A stretch of 64,000 nt of DNA from Haemophilus parainfluenzae. Lineage in GTDB: Bacteria; Pseudomonadota; Gammaproteobacteria; Enterobacterales; Pasteurellaceae. The stretch spans positions 248,001-312,000 of the forward strand of contig NZ_CP063110.1 in NCBI RefSeq assembly GCF_014931275.1. Reading direction: 5' to 3'. The notes under the pieces are model-generated. The model had not been told where the DNA came from. It saw nothing but the letters and a program-made list of their open reading frames with translations, and did no database searches. The position numbers and the translations under genes were made by a program. Shown piece by piece: positions 8,954 to 18,090 of the stretch (positions within the stretch are counted from its first letter, which is position 1; every line of letters starts with the position of its first letter).

Positions 8954-9976
8954 TTACGCTGTGTATAAAGTCTTATTTGGCTCTCCACCGATTTCTCGAG
9001 CTAATTTGGGTACTAAATAGCCAGAAGTGAGCGCCTGTAATTCTTTATAAATTTGTAACGCTTTCTCATCTGAAATATAGAAATGGCTCGCACCTTGCAC
9101 TTTATCCAACAAATGCAAGTAATAAGGCAGAATACCCGCTTGAAACAGCTTATCGCTCAAGACTTTTAATGTATGTGGGTTATCATTCACATCCTTTAAA
9201 AGGACCGATTGATTGAGTAACGTGACTTTAGCGCCTACCAGTTTTTGCATAGCCAAAGCGAGTTCTTCATCAATTTCATTTGGGTGATTGATATGCGTCA
9301 CAAACACCGTTTGTAATGGGCTTTTTAGCAATAAATCACAAAATTCATCCGTAATGCGTTCTGGAATCACAACCGGCAAACGAGAGTGAATACGCAAACG
9401 CTGTAAGTGCGGTATCTTTTCAAGGCGTTCTAATAGCCACGCCCATTCACTATCCTTCGCCATCATCGGATCGCCCCCCGAAAAAATCACTTCTTCGATT
9501 TCAGGATGTGCGGCAATATAGTCTATTGCTTGTTGCCAACTCGTTTTATTGCCTGGGTTTTGATCATAGGGAAAATGGCGACGGAAACAATAGCGGCAGT
9601 TAACTGCACAGCCCCCTTTTACCATAAATAACAAGCGATTTTGGTATTTATGTAGAATATTAGGCACCGAATTTTTTTGCTGCTCATCTAAAGGATCTAG
9701 GCTAAACCCTTCGGCCTCAATAAATTCTTGTTGAGCCGTCATCACTTGTAAAAAAAGTGGATCTTTAGGATTCCCTTTTTCCATTTTTTCAACAAAAGGT
9801 AAAGGCACTCGCATAGCAAAAAGTTTACGAGCGGCGATATCCTCGGCAAAATCTTCAACAGGCAAATTTAAGGTTTTTAATAAGATTTTCGGATCAGAAA
9901 TCGCATTTTTTAGGGTTTCTAACCAATTTTGTTCTTCTCTAATCGCAATATTTCGGGTTAAAATACGCACTTTCAA
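8954..9976 (-). CDS. epmB: EF-P (R)-beta-lysine pathway: lysine 2,3-aminomutase EpmB
   Basis: Radical-SAM, PLP-dependent enzyme that turns lysine into (R)-beta-lysine, which EpmA attaches to elongation factor P. The 340 residues carry the radical-SAM cysteines in CAVNCRYCFRR (near 122, 126, 129), followed by the SAM-binding EVIFSGGDPMM. The start is not an ATG: TTG at 9976 or GTG at 9970 are both possible, and GTG gives MRILTRN, closer to what I recall of the Haemophilus protein. It is divergent from efp, its protein substrate, with only 30 bases between starts. No epmA is seen in the window. Confidence 0.94.
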   Translation of the reverse strand: MKVRILTRNIAIREEQNWLETLKNAISDPKILLKTLNLPVEDFAEDIAARKLFAMRVPLPFVEKMEKGNPKDPLFLQVMTAQQEFIEAEGFSLDPLDEQQKNSVPNILHKYQNRLLFMVKGGCAVNCRYCFRRHFPYDQNPGNKTSWQQAIDYIAAHPEIEEVIFSGGDPMMAKDSEWAWLLERLEKIPHLQRLRIHSRLPVVIPERITDEFCDLLLKSPLQTVFVTHINHPNEIDEELALAMQKLVGAKVTLLNQSVLLKDVNDNPHTLKVLSDKLFQAGILPYYLHLLDKVQGASHFYISDEKALQIYKELQALTSGYLVPKLAREIGGEPNKTLYTA

Positions 9977-10006
9977 ACAATCTCTATTTTTTAGGATATT
10001 TTTAAT

Positions 10007-10573
10007 ATGGCTACATATACTACCAGTGATTTCAAACCAGGTCTAAAATTTATGCAAGACGGTGAGCCTTGTGTGATCGTTGAAAACGAATTCGTTAAAC
10101 CAGGTAAAGGCCAAGCTTTTACTCGTACTCGTATTCGTAAATTAATTTCAGGCAAAGTATTAGACGTAAACTTCAAATCTGGTACTTCGGTTGAAGCTGC
10201 TGATGTTATGGATCTTAACCTGACTTATTCATACAAAGATGATGCATTCTGGTACTTCATGCACCCAGAAACATTCGAACAATACTCTGCTGATGCAAAA
10301 GCAGTAGGTGATGCAGAAAAATGGTTATTAGACCAAGCAGATTGTATCGTGACTTTATGGAATGGTGCGCCAATCAGCGTTACTCCACCAAACTTCGTAG
10401 AATTAGAAATCATCGATACAGACCCAGGTCTTAAAGGTGATACTGCAGGTACAGGTGGTAAACCAGCAACATTAAGCACTGGCGCTGTGGTGAAAGTCCC
10501 TCTTTTCGTTCAAATCGGCGAAGTGATTAAAGTCGATACTCGTTCAGGCGAATACGTTTCTCGTGTGAAATAA
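10007..10573 (+). CDS. efp: Elongation factor P
   Basis: Relieves ribosome stalling at polyproline by entering the E site and helping peptide-bond formation. The 188 residues are the full family length with three beta-barrel domains (KOW-like then two OB folds). The tip loop PGKGQ carries Lys34, the residue modified with beta-lysine by the EpmA/EpmB route; epmB is the divergent neighbour. The ATG follows an AGGA at 11 bases, a rather long spacing. Codon choice is strongly biased toward common codons, as expected for an abundant protein. Confidence 0.97.
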   Translation: MATYTTSDFKPGLKFMQDGEPCVIVENEFVKPGKGQAFTRTRIRKLISGKVLDVNFKSGTSVEAADVMDLNLTYSYKDDAFWYFMHPETFEQYSADAKAVGDAEKWLLDQADCIVTLWNGAPISVTPPNFVELEIIDTDPGLKGDTAGTGGKPATLSTGAVVKVPLFVQIGEVIKVDTRSGEYVSRVK

Positions 10574-10592
10574 TCTTTCATTGTGAGATAAA

Positions 10593-10630
10593 AAGAGCGG
10601 TCAATATTTAATGAATATTGGCCGTTTTTT
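10593..10630 (+). terminator. Terminator after efp
   Basis: GGTCAATATT pairs with AATATTGGCC (five-base loop) and is followed by TTTTTTATT. The left arm carries AAGAGCGGT, a one-mismatch version of the USS. Confidence 0.7.
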
Positions 10631-10658
10631 ATTGTCTGATAATGACTTTTTATAGAGA

Positions 10659-10690
10659 TAAAAAATGCGGTTATTTCTAACCGCACTTTG
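10659..10690 (-). terminator. Inverted-USS terminator after the lipoprotein gene
   Basis: An exact USS (ACCGCACTT at 10680) pairs with a one-mismatch copy (AATGCGGTT) across a short loop. On the minus strand the stem is followed by a T run, just past the stop of the lipoprotein gene at 10696. Together with the efp terminator it insulates two convergent genes. Confidence 0.7.
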
Positions 10691-10695
10691 ATTGA

Positions 10696-11199
10696 TTATT
10701 TCGCTTTTGAGCCTTCTAACTCTAGGGAAGGTTTTCTATCTGAGTTCACACAAATGATTTGTGCGGCTGCATAGAGCGTTGTATTAGGTTTTAAGCTGAT
10801 TGTGTATTTATCTTGTTTTTTCGGTGCAGCACGCAAACCTTCACCCCAGAAATCATCATAAAAATCGGTACGAACTTGGGTTAAATGGTAGTTCTTACAG
10901 TTTAAGATTTTATATTGGCGAACAGAACGTGCATAACGTCTAGTTTCGTTTGGATACACATATAAGCCTTTATCCAAATTCACTACCGCATCAAAATGCA
11001 CTTGGTTTAAATCTTGGTTATCCACCCAAATAGAATCAGCATCAATGTAGTAATTTTTATCTTTTACCAATCGAACATAACCCACTCTATCTTTCGAAGG
11101 TGGGCTTAGTTTCACCTCTTCTTGAGGAAGTGGCGGTTGAACAGCTGAACAGCCTGCTAAAAGGGCTACACCTAAAAACGTTAATGCCAATTTTTTCAT
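10696..11199 (-). CDS. Small conserved lipoprotein of unknown function
   Basis: Predicted outer-membrane or periplasmic lipoprotein of 167 residues. The ATG at 11199 has a strong AAGGAGAG ribosome site and gives MKKLALTFLGVALLAGCSA, a signal peptide with lipobox LAGC; the longer in-frame start at 11253 is rejected. The mature protein has two central Cys (in LNCKNYHL and IICVNSD) that may form a disulfide, and repeated mentions of modest beta structure. It resembles the conserved Haemophilus lipoprotein that I recall next to pflA, but I know no assigned role. The gene starts 54 bases after the pflA stop, so it may share the pflA transcript. Confidence 0.75.
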   Translation of the reverse strand: MKKLALTFLGVALLAGCSAVQPPLPQEEVKLSPPSKDRVGYVRLVKDKNYYIDADSIWVDNQDLNQVHFDAVVNLDKGLYVYPNETRRYARSVRQYKILNCKNYHLTQVRTDFYDDFWGEGLRAAPKKQDKYTISLKPNTTLYAAAQIICVNSDRKPSLELEGSKAK

Positions 11200-11253
11200 T
11201 TTTCTCTCCTTAAAGCTTACTGAAGCTTGCTGTTTACCGTTTAACACGATCAC

Positions 11254-11994
11254 TTAGTATTTTACGGTATGTCCGTATCCCTCTAAGATATTTTTGATAT
11301 GCTCAAGCGACTCTTTTGTCGGAGGCAATACATCTGCGAGCTCATATTCAAAGCCAAGGGTTTTCCATTTATGAGCGCCTAATCGATGATAAGGGAGAAG
11401 TTCGACTTTTTCAATATTGGTCATACCTTCAATAAACTGTCCGAGCAGATGAACATCATGATCGTTATCGGTATAACCTGGAACTACTACATAACGAATC
11501 CAGGTTCGCTGATTACGTTTTTGCAGATATTTTGCAAATTCCAGCGTACGTTTGTTTGGCACGCCAATCAGATTTTGGTGCACTTGATCGTTCAGCTCTT
11601 TCAAATCAAGCAACACAAGATCGGTTACATCAAGCAATTCATCAATAATATGATCATAATGACGTACAAAGCCATTGGTGTCTAAACAGGTATTAATGCC
11701 TTCTGCTTTACAAGCTCGGAACCAATCTCGCACAAATTCTGCTTGGAGAACAGCCTCACCACCAGATGCCGTCACGCCACCACCAGTCGCATTCATAAAA
11801 TGGCGATAACTCACCACTTCTTTCATAAGCTCTTCAACACTAATTTCGCGACCACCTTCAAGATCCCAAGTATCACGGTTGTGGCAATATTTGCAACGCA
11901 TTAAACAGCCTTGCATAAATAAAATAAAGCGAATCCCCGGGCCATCCACGGTGCCACAAGATTCAAAAGAATGAATTCTTCCTAAAATTGACAT
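11254..11994 (-). CDS. pflA: Pyruvate formate-lyase activating enzyme
   Basis: Radical-SAM enzyme that abstracts hydrogen from the glycine of PflB to create its glycyl radical under anaerobic conditions. The 246 residues begin [20 protein letters not shown], the family N-terminus; the iron-sulfur cysteines are Cys30, Cys34 and Cys37 (CLMRCKYCH). I chose the ATG at 11994 because GGAG lies six bases before it; the longer frame up to 12042 overlaps the upstream small gene. Normally pflA follows pflB directly. Here an unrelated low-GC gene and a terminator lie between, so pflA may have its own promoter. Confidence 0.95.
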   Translation of the reverse strand: MSILGRIHSFESCGTVDGPGIRFILFMQGCLMRCKYCHNRDTWDLEGGREISVEELMKEVVSYRHFMNATGGGVTASGGEAVLQAEFVRDWFRACKAEGINTCLDTNGFVRHYDHIIDELLDVTDLVLLDLKELNDQVHQNLIGVPNKRTLEFAKYLQKRNQRTWIRYVVVPGYTDNDHDVHLLGQFIEGMTNIEKVELLPYHRLGAHKWKTLGFEYELADVLPPTKESLEHIKNILEGYGHTVKY

Positions 11995-12007
11995 TATATC
12001 TCCAATA

Positions 12008-12406
12008 CTATTTGCAGGATTCATTAATAAACACATCATCATCTACAATATAAATGGATGCTAAATTTTCATCAATAAACGATAATAAAGCTTTTTCTTT
12101 ACCCCCGTAAACATTTAATAAATATCTACATCTAGCTGGTATCTCATTATATGAAGTAACTAATAAAAGTTCCTTAATTTCCTTATCTCCATCCTTACCA
12201 GAAAGGATAAACTCTACACCATTCTTAAAAAGAAAAAATAGAGATATATTAATAAATATAAGCATTAAAAATACAAAAATCCTAATACGTCCAAACAAAC
12301 TAACTTTTAAGGTATGTTTTTCATGACTACCCTTCGAAAAACCTGTCAAAATAAATATTGATAAATTCCTAAAATTAAATTCCGATAAACCATTTAAGTT
12401 AGACAT
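12008..12406 (-). CDS. C-terminal half of a frameshifted, possibly phase-variable membrane protein
   Basis: Open frame of 132 residues with no family I recognise. It has one strong membrane helix (about residues 42-62, [19 protein letters not shown]) and a soluble C-terminal part with two Cys. Its frame stays open upstream through the 18-base T tract (coding strand), and it lacks its own ribosome site at the ATG at 12406. I therefore read it as the second half of the gene that starts at 12918, now out of frame. Base composition is much richer in A+T than pflA and pflB on either side, which suggests transfer. It may be expressed only when the tract length changes. Confidence 0.55.
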   Translation of the reverse strand: MSNLNGLSEFNFRNLSIFILTGFSKGSHEKHTLKVSLFGRIRIFVFLMLIFINISLFFLFKNGVEFILSGKDGDKEIKELLLVTSYNEIPARCRYLLNVYGGKEKALLSFIDENLASIYIVDDDVFINESCK

Positions 12407-12918
12407 ATAAGAAAAAAAAAAAAAAAAAATAAAACTAAAACATTAAAACAACAACAAATGCAAACACAAATAACTAATAAAGGTATAGGAAATAAAACAC
12501 CTTCAAAATACGGAAAATAACTAGAAGAATATCCTACAATATCAATCACAGTTCCATTTATAGCAGAGCCTATAAAATACTTAACTATAGGGAAAAAAAT
12601 AAAAGATAATAAAAAAATAATTAATTTATTTAACAATGGAATATTTATATTACTTCTACCATAAATATTACTCATACTTACTCGAAAATCTTGAAAGACA
12701 AAAAAAGATGACAAGAATAATAATATAGCAGGATCCAATATATCTAGAAATTCATCTCGCACATTTCGTTCATTAGGAATAAGTAATAATGAACCAATAA
12801 AAGTAAGACGAAATTTACAACCATACCAGAATAGAATAAATGATAGTATTAGTAAAGAAAAACATAAAGATGGATTGTCCTTAAAGGTACGTTGTAATTT
12901 AGAAAATTTATTGTGCAT
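12394..12918 (-). CDS. N-terminal half of a frameshifted, possibly phase-variable membrane protein
   Basis: Open frame of 174 residues from an ATG at 12918, of unknown family. Four hydrophobic segments are visible (about residues 18-34, 58-74, 93-115 and 140-168). The last runs into a stretch of Phe coded by the homopolymer, then ends after LICLT in the shifted frame. A GAGG lies 14-17 bases before the ATG, a weak ribosome site. Frame arithmetic shows that 16 or 19 T residues instead of 18 would fuse it to the 12008-12406 frame, giving a protein of about 303 residues with five membrane segments. The gene sits between the pflB terminator and pflA, with very low GC. Confidence 0.55.
   Translation of the reverse strand: MHNKFSKLQRTFKDNPSLCFSLLILSFILFWYGCKFRLTFIGSLLLIPNERNVRDEFLDILDPAILLFLSSFFVFQDFRVSMSNIYGRSNINIPLLNKLIIFLLSFIFFPIVKYFIGSAINGTVIDIVGYSSSYFPYFEGVLFPIPLLVICVCICCCFNVLVLFFFFFFLICLT
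12412..12429. repeat. 18-base poly-A/T homopolymer tract inside a coding region
   Basis: Eighteen consecutive A on the plus strand (T on the coding strand), far longer than any other homopolymer in the window. It lies in the codons of a membrane helix and marks the frame change between the two halves of the gene. Tracts like this mutate by slipped-strand mispairing in Haemophilus and relatives. A read-length error is the main alternative. Confidence 0.85.
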
Positions 12919-12997
12919 CGTGATAATACATCCTCAAAGTAAGAACAAGTAAAAAAAGTAAAAATATAGCTAGATTTTACCAAAAATATCATTTATA

Positions 12998-13034
12998 AAA
13001 AATGAGCCTGACTTAAATCAGGCTCATAATTTTT
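12998..13034 (-). terminator. Strong terminator after pflB
   Basis: ATGAGCCTGA pairs with TCAGGCTCAT over a short loop and is followed by T-rich sequence on the minus strand. It lies 38 bases past the pflB stop and separates focA-pflB from the low-GC gene and pflA. Confidence 0.8.
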
Positions 13035-13071
13035 ATGTTCCCGCTAAAGTGCGGTTAAATTTTATCGTGTT

Positions 13072-15384
13072 TTAGAACGATTCTGTGAATGTACGAGTGA
13101 CGACGTCTTGTTGTTGCTCTTTAGTTAAAGAGTTGAAACGTACTGCGTAACCAGATACACGAATGGTTAATTGCGGATATTTATCCGGATTTTCCATTGC
13201 ATCTAATAACATTTCACGGTTTAACACGTTTACGTTTAAGTGTTGACCGCCCTCTACTGTTGCTTCATGGTGGAAGTAACCATCCATTAAGCCAGCAAGG
13301 TTGCGACGTTGTGCTTCTGCATCTTTACCTAACGCATTTGGTACGATTGAGAAGGTGTACGAAATACCATCTTTCGCGTAAGCAAATGGAAGTTTAGCAA
13401 CAGAAGTTAATGACGCTACCGCACCTTTTTGGTCACGACCGTGCATTGGGTTAGCACCTGGTCCAAATGGCGCACCTGAGCGACGACCATCTGGGGTGTT
13501 ACCTGTTTTCTTACCATAAACTACGTTAGAAGTAATGGTTAATACAGATTGTGTAGGCACAGCGTTGCGGTAAGTTTTAAGTTTTTGAATTTTCTTCATG
13601 AAACGTTCAACTAAGTCACAAGCGATGTCATCAACACGGTTGTCGTTGTTACCATATTGTGGATATTCACCTTCGATTTCGAAGTCGATTGCTACGTTGC
13701 TTGCTACAACATTGCCATCTTTATCTTTGATGTCGCCACGAACAGGCTTAACTTTCGCATATTTAATTGCTGAAAGTGAGTCTGCTGCAACAGAAAGACC
13801 TGCGATACCACAAGCCATAGTACGGTATACATCACGATCATGTAACGCCATTAATGCAGCTTCATATGAATATTTATCGTGCATATAGTGGATGATGTTT
13901 AAGGCAGTCACATATTGTTTTGCCAACCAATCCATAAAGCTGTCCATACGAGTCATTACTGTGTCGAAATCTAACACTTCATCAGTAATTGGTGCAGTTT
14001 TCGGACCTACTTGCATACCTAATTTTTCATCGATACCGCCGTTGATTGCGTATAACAATGTTTTCGCTAAGTTTGCACGAGCACCGAAGAATTGCATTTG
14101 TTTACCAACAACCATTGGTGATACACAACATGCGATTGCGTAGTCATCATTGTTGAAGTCTGGACGCATTAAATCATCGTTTTCGTATTGAACTGATGAG
14201 GTATCAATCGATACTTTCGCACAGAAACGTTTGAAGTTTTCAGGTAATTGTTCAGACCAAAGAATTGTTAAGTTTGGTTCTGGAGAAGTACCCATGTTGT
14301 AAAGGGTGTGTAAAATACGGAATGTATTTTTGGTTACTAATGTACGGCCGTCTAAACCCATACCTGCGATGGTTTCAGTTGCCCACATTGGGTCACCAGA
14401 GAATAATTGATCGTATTCAGGTGTACGTAAGAAACGAACCATACGAAGTTTCATGACTAAGTGGTCAACTAATTCTTGCGCTTCAGTTTCAGTAATTTTA
14501 CCCGCTTTTAAATCACGTTCGATATAGATATCGATGAAGGTTGCAGTACGACCGAATGACATCGCTGCACCGTTTTGTGATTTGATTGCAGCTAAGTAAG
14601 CAAAGTACATCCATTGAATTGCTTCTTTAGCGTTAGTTGCTGGGTTAGAAATATCGTAACCGTAGCTTGCTGCCATTTGTTTCATTTGGCCTAATGCACG
14701 GTGTTGTTCTGCGATTTCTTCACGTAAACGGATAGTTGCTTCAAGATTTACGCCATCTTCTAAGTCTTTTTGTAAAGAAGAGAACTGTGCGTATTTATCT
14801 TTCATTAAGAAGTCTACACCGTAAAGTGCTACACGACGGTAGTCACCGATAATACGGCCACGACCGTAAGCATCAGGAAGACCAGTTAATACACCTGATT
14901 TACGGCAACGTAAAATATCCGGCGTATAAACATCGAATACACCTTGGTTATGTGTTTTACGGTATTCAGTGAAGATTTTTTTCACTTCAGGATTTAATTC
15001 ACGACCGTAAACTTTACATGAACCTTCCACCATTTTAATACCACCAAATGGCATAATGGCACGTTTTAATGGAGCATCAGTTTGAAGACCTACGATTTTC
15101 TCCAAGTCTTTATTGATGTAGCCTGGAGCGTGAGAAATAATCGTTGAAGGCGTATGTTCGTCAAAGTCTAATGGCGCGTGAGTGCGGTTTTCAACTTTGA
15201 TCCCTTCCATTACGGTTTCCCAAAGTTTTGTTGTCGCTTCGGTTGGACCAGCTAAGAAAGAATCATCACCTTCATACGGGGTGTAGTTCTTCTGAATAAA
15301 ATCACGCACGTTGACGTTTTCTTGCCAATCACCGGCAACGAATCCTGCCCACGCAACTTTTTGTGCTTCATTAAGTTCTGACAT
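13072..15384 (-). CDS. pflB: Formate C-acetyltransferase (pyruvate formate-lyase)
   Basis: Anaerobic glycyl-radical enzyme converting pyruvate and CoA to acetyl-CoA and formate. The 770-residue protein has the catalytic pair Cys419-Cys420 (IACCVSPM) and the radical-bearing Gly745 in RVSGYAV near the C-terminus, where PflA acts. The ATG at 15384 (MSELNEAQ) is preceded by AAGGA at eight bases; an ATG two codons upstream overlaps that site. It is 55 bases downstream of focA on the same strand, as in other enteric-type operons, with a strong terminator after it. Confidence 0.98.
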   Translation of the reverse strand: MSELNEAQKVAWAGFVAGDWQENVNVRDFIQKNYTPYEGDDSFLAGPTEATTKLWETVMEGIKVENRTHAPLDFDEHTPSTIISHAPGYINKDLEKIVGLQTDAPLKRAIMPFGGIKMVEGSCKVYGRELNPEVKKIFTEYRKTHNQGVFDVYTPDILRCRKSGVLTGLPDAYGRGRIIGDYRRVALYGVDFLMKDKYAQFSSLQKDLEDGVNLEATIRLREEIAEQHRALGQMKQMAASYGYDISNPATNAKEAIQWMYFAYLAAIKSQNGAAMSFGRTATFIDIYIERDLKAGKITETEAQELVDHLVMKLRMVRFLRTPEYDQLFSGDPMWATETIAGMGLDGRTLVTKNTFRILHTLYNMGTSPEPNLTILWSEQLPENFKRFCAKVSIDTSSVQYENDDLMRPDFNNDDYAIACCVSPMVVGKQMQFFGARANLAKTLLYAINGGIDEKLGMQVGPKTAPITDEVLDFDTVMTRMDSFMDWLAKQYVTALNIIHYMHDKYSYEAALMALHDRDVYRTMACGIAGLSVAADSLSAIKYAKVKPVRGDIKDKDGNVVASNVAIDFEIEGEYPQYGNNDNRVDDIACDLVERFMKKIQKLKTYRNAVPTQSVLTITSNVVYGKKTGNTPDGRRSGAPFGPGANPMHGRDQKGAVASLTSVAKLPFAYAKDGISYTFSIVPNALGKDAEAQRRNLAGLMDGYFHHEATVEGGQHLNVNVLNREMLLDAMENPDKYPQLTIRVSGYAVRFNSLTKEQQQDVVTRTFTESF

Positions 15385-15439
15385 AGTCATTTCCTTTTTT
15401 AATTGATAAAAAATAAGTCTTGTTTAGTTCGTTAGTACA

Positions 15440-16294
15440 TTAGTGAGCTTTGGTTAAATAACGTTGGAATAAGCCGATACAAACCGCACCACCCACAATG
15501 TTTCCTAACGTTACTGGAATCAAATTCTTCACAATGAAATGATAGAGATCTAAATCTGCATATTTCATTGGATCCACACCAATTTGTTGCCAAAATTCTG
15601 GCGTACTCGAATGAGCTGTGATAATGCCTAGTGGAATCATAAACATATTTGCCACACAGTGTTCAAAACCAGATGCGACGAATAAACCAATCGGCATGAT
15701 CATAATAAATGCTTTGTCTGTAACAGTTTTACCGGAATAAGACATCCATACCGCTACACACACCATAATGTTACATAAAATACCAAGGTTAAATGCTTCA
15801 AACCAAGTATGATGAATCTTATGTTGCGCGGTTGCCAAAATGGTTAAACCCCATTGACCATTTGCTGCCATGGTTTGTCCCCCAAACCAAATCACTGCAG
15901 CAATAAATAAACCGCCCACAAAGTTGCCCAAATATACCACAATCCAATTTCGGATCATTTGAGTTGTGGTTATTTTTCCGCCTACACGGGCAACTAAGGT
16001 TAAAGTAGAAGAGGTGAATAATTCAGATCCTAAAATCACCACCATAATTACGCCTAAAGAGAAGACTAATCCACCAACTAACTTGGTTAATCCCCAAGGC
16101 GCTCCTGCGCTTGCTGTTTGTGTCGTCGTATAGAATACAAAGGCTAAAGCAATACAAGCCCCAGCACTAATACCAGACAGAAATGATAAAAATGGGCGTT
16201 TTTGCGCTTTATACGCAGCGACGCTTTCAGCATAATCCGTTGCTTCAACTGGTGTGAGAGCAACAGAAGATTGATTTAAATTTTCTGATGCCAT
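15440..16294 (-). CDS. focA: Formate channel FocA
   Basis: Pentameric inner-membrane channel of the formate/nitrite family that exports or re-imports formate made by PflB. The 284 residues contain six membrane segments plus the family motifs GISAGACIALAFVFY and LGNFVGGLF. The ATG at 16294 has GGAG eight bases upstream; a TTG four codons earlier coincides with that ribosome site and is rejected. Located directly upstream of pflB. A possible FNR site lies about 125 bases upstream, fitting induction without oxygen. Confidence 0.96.
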   Translation of the reverse strand: MASENLNQSSVALTPVEATDYAESVAAYKAQKRPFLSFLSGISAGACIALAFVFYTTTQTASAGAPWGLTKLVGGLVFSLGVIMVVILGSELFTSSTLTLVARVGGKITTTQMIRNWIVVYLGNFVGGLFIAAVIWFGGQTMAANGQWGLTILATAQHKIHHTWFEAFNLGILCNIMVCVAVWMSYSGKTVTDKAFIMIMPIGLFVASGFEHCVANMFMIPLGIITAHSSTPEFWQQIGVDPMKYADLDLYHFIVKNLIPVTLGNIVGGAVCIGLFQRYLTKAH

Positions 16295-16417
16295 ATCTAA
16301 CTCCAAATAGTTGGTTTATTATTTCTTATACTACAACATAGGTATTCCTATACCCATTTGGTATTCTACTCTCTTATAAAACCATTGCAAGAAATCCCCG
16401 ACTTATTCCAAAAAAAT

Positions 16418-16431
16418 TTGATATTTTGCAA
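16418..16431. promoter_or_regulatory. Possible FNR-type site upstream of focA-pflB
   Basis: Read on the minus strand it is TTGCAAAATATCAA, matching 8 of the 10 specified positions of TTGAT-N4-ATCAA. It lies about 125 bases before the focA start, a sensible place for oxygen-responsive activation of focA-pflB. Identification rests on motif and context only. Confidence 0.4.
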
Positions 16432-16458
16432 GTTTTGGTAAATTTTATCTTCAAATAC

Positions 16459-16493
16459 AAAAAAAGCGAGATATCACTATCCCGCTTTTTATG
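16459..16493 (-). terminator. Terminator after comE1
   Basis: AAAAAGCG pairs with CGCTTTTT around a 14-base loop, followed by T on the minus strand, 16 bases after the comE1 stop. Confidence 0.6.
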
Positions 16494-16508
16494 TATAAAT
16501 AACGCAAA

Positions 16509-16859
16509 TTAAAACGCGATACGATCGCGGTTTTTCTCTAACGTTGCTTTACCAATGCCTTGTACTTCAAGCAATTGTTCTGCCATAGTGAAATTACCGT
16601 GCTTTTCACGATACTGCACAATGGCTTCCGCCTTTTTCGCACCAATACCAATTAGTGCTTTTTGAATTTCTGATGCACTGGCGGTATTGATATTTAATTT
16701 ATCACTCACTGCTTGTTGTGTAGTTTGTGATGCGGTTTGTTGCTGAACTTGCGCTTGAGGTTGAGCCTGTTCAGCCACCTTTTCTTCTGCAAACACTTGC
16801 GAGCTCAACATTGTGGTCGCAACAAATAATGAACTAAATAAATGTTTCATCAATTTCAT
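16509..16859 (-). CDS. comE1: Competence protein ComE1, secreted helix-hairpin-helix DNA-binding protein
   Basis: Periplasmic DNA-binding protein of the ComEA type that helps pull transforming DNA across the outer membrane. The 116-residue protein starts at the ATG at 16859 (AAAGGG ribosome site), with a signal peptide ending near residue 24 (SSQVFA), a Gln/Ala-rich linker, and two helix-hairpin-helix motifs (about 55-116), seen as [15 protein letters not shown] and [15 protein letters not shown] perfect CRP-S site lies about 100 bases upstream, so control by Sxy and CRP is expected. The frame extends further upstream to 16979, but that stretch includes the CRP-S site and is not protein-coding. 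Confidence 0.92.
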   Translation of the reverse strand: MKLMKHLFSSLFVATTMLSSQVFAEEKVAEQAQPQAQVQQQTASQTTQQAVSDKLNINTASASEIQKALIGIGAKKAEAIVQYREKHGNFTMAEQLLEVQGIGKATLEKNRDRIAF

Positions 16860-16952
16860 AAAAATGCCCTTTATTAACAAAAAGTACCGTTGATTCATAT
16901 CAACAGCGACATTTTTAAGAAACACCAAAAACACGCAAGAAATTGACCGCAC

Positions 16953-16974
16953 TTTTGCGATCCTGATCGCAAAA
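16953..16974. promoter_or_regulatory. CRP-S (competence regulon) site of comE1
   Basis: TGCGA-N6-TCGCA is seen in full at 16956-16971, with T and A flanks that extend the symmetry (TTTTGCGA and TCGCAAAA). This is the form of CRP site that needs Sxy as well as CRP in Haemophilus. It lies about 100 bases upstream of the comE1 start. A USS core (ACCGCACTT) abuts it on the left. Confidence 0.88.
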
Positions 16975-17003
16975 ATCACATTTAAGTAAATGAAAAAACG
17001 ACC

Positions 17004-17321
17004 TTAGCGCACCACCACTGCCGTGCCACTTGCAATCACCATAAACATGCTTTTCGTACCTACCGTTGTGTAGTTAACTTCTACACCAACAATGGCATTA
17101 GCACCTAAGGCATGTGCTTTTTCTTCCAGTTCTTTCAACGCATCTTGACGCGCACGACTAATACGGCGCTCATAAACACTAGAACGCCCACCAATCACAT
17201 CTGTGATGCCAGCAAAGAAATCACGCATGAAATTTGCACCCGCAATCACTTCGCCAAAGACGACTTGTTTGTATTCTACGATTTGTTTTCCTTCAACATT
17301 AGGGGTTGTTGTCACAATCAT
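17004..17321 (-). CDS. YbjQ/UPF0145 family protein
   Basis: Small cytoplasmic protein of 105 residues in the YbjQ family, sometimes named a putative heavy-metal-binding domain; the role is not established. Family features seen are the N-terminal [20 protein letters not shown], the central [17 protein letters not shown] helix and the glycine-rich [16 protein letters not shown] near the end. Members form pentamers in solved structures, as I recall. It lies 38 bases downstream of rdgB on the same strand and 30 bases before the comE1 control region. Confidence 0.88.
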   Translation of the reverse strand: MIVTTTPNVEGKQIVEYKQVVFGEVIAGANFMRDFFAGITDVIGGRSSVYERRISRARQDALKELEEKAHALGANAIVGVEVNYTTVGTKSMFMVIASGTAVVVR

Positions 17322-17359
17322 TTTGTATCCTTAAATTCTCGTTAAAAATTAACCGCACT

Positions 17360-17959
17360 TTAGACGCTTAATTTTGATTTTAAAACGGCCAATGCCTTCG
17401 CACGATGAGAGATTTTCTTTTTCTCTACGGTTTCTAATTCTGCAAAAGTACAGCCTTTTTCTGGGCTAAAAAAGAGTGAATCATAACCAAAGCCATTTTC
17501 ACCTTTCTCTTCATAAATAATCTTACCATCACATTCACCTTGAGCAATGATTGGAGAAGGATCACTTGGGTGTTGTAATAACACAATCGTACTCACAAAT
17601 TTTGCTTGGCGACGTTCAGATGGAACATCGGATAATTCTGCCAGTAATTTTTCACGATTTTTCGCATCAGCTTCCTCACCATCTACACCCGCATAGCGTG
17701 CAGAATATAATCCAGGTGCACCATTTAACGCATCCACCACGAGACCAGAATCATCCGCTATTGCCGGTAAACCTGATTTTTCAGCTGCATAGCGTGCTTT
17801 AAGGATCGCATTTTCGACAAACGTTAAGCCAGTTTCCTCTGGACTTTCAATGCCTAAATCGGTCTGAGCAATGACTTCAAAACCGAAATCGGCTAATACG
17901 TCTGCCATTTCTTTTACTTTGCCTTTATTGCCCGTGGCAAGCACAATTTTTTGTTTCAT
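17360..17959 (-). CDS. rdgB: XTP/dITP diphosphatase RdgB
   Basis: House-cleaning enzyme that hydrolyses dITP, dXTP and XTP to monophosphates so that deaminated purines are kept out of DNA and RNA. The 199 residues match the Ham1/RdgB family: N-terminal [11 protein letters not shown] (substrate loop), [34 protein letters not shown] (catalytic Asp), GFGYDSLF and the C-terminal SHRAKAL. I chose the ATG at 17959; an in-frame ATG at 17983 is eight codons earlier without better ribosome-site support. Confidence 0.95.
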   Translation of the reverse strand: MKQKIVLATGNKGKVKEMADVLADFGFEVIAQTDLGIESPEETGLTFVENAILKARYAAEKSGLPAIADDSGLVVDALNGAPGLYSARYAGVDGEEADAKNREKLLAELSDVPSERRQAKFVSTIVLLQHPSDPSPIIAQGECDGKIIYEEKGENGFGYDSLFFSPEKGCTFAELETVEKKKISHRAKALAVLKSKLSV

Positions 17960-18090
17960 GATTCTGTCCCTCATATCAAACATTGTCTTATTTTAGCATC
18001 TCACCAAAAATTTTCGGAATAAATATTGACCTTAACCTTAGGTCAAAGTTTATGATTGGTGCTCATTCAGTTATCACATAGGAGAAAAAC

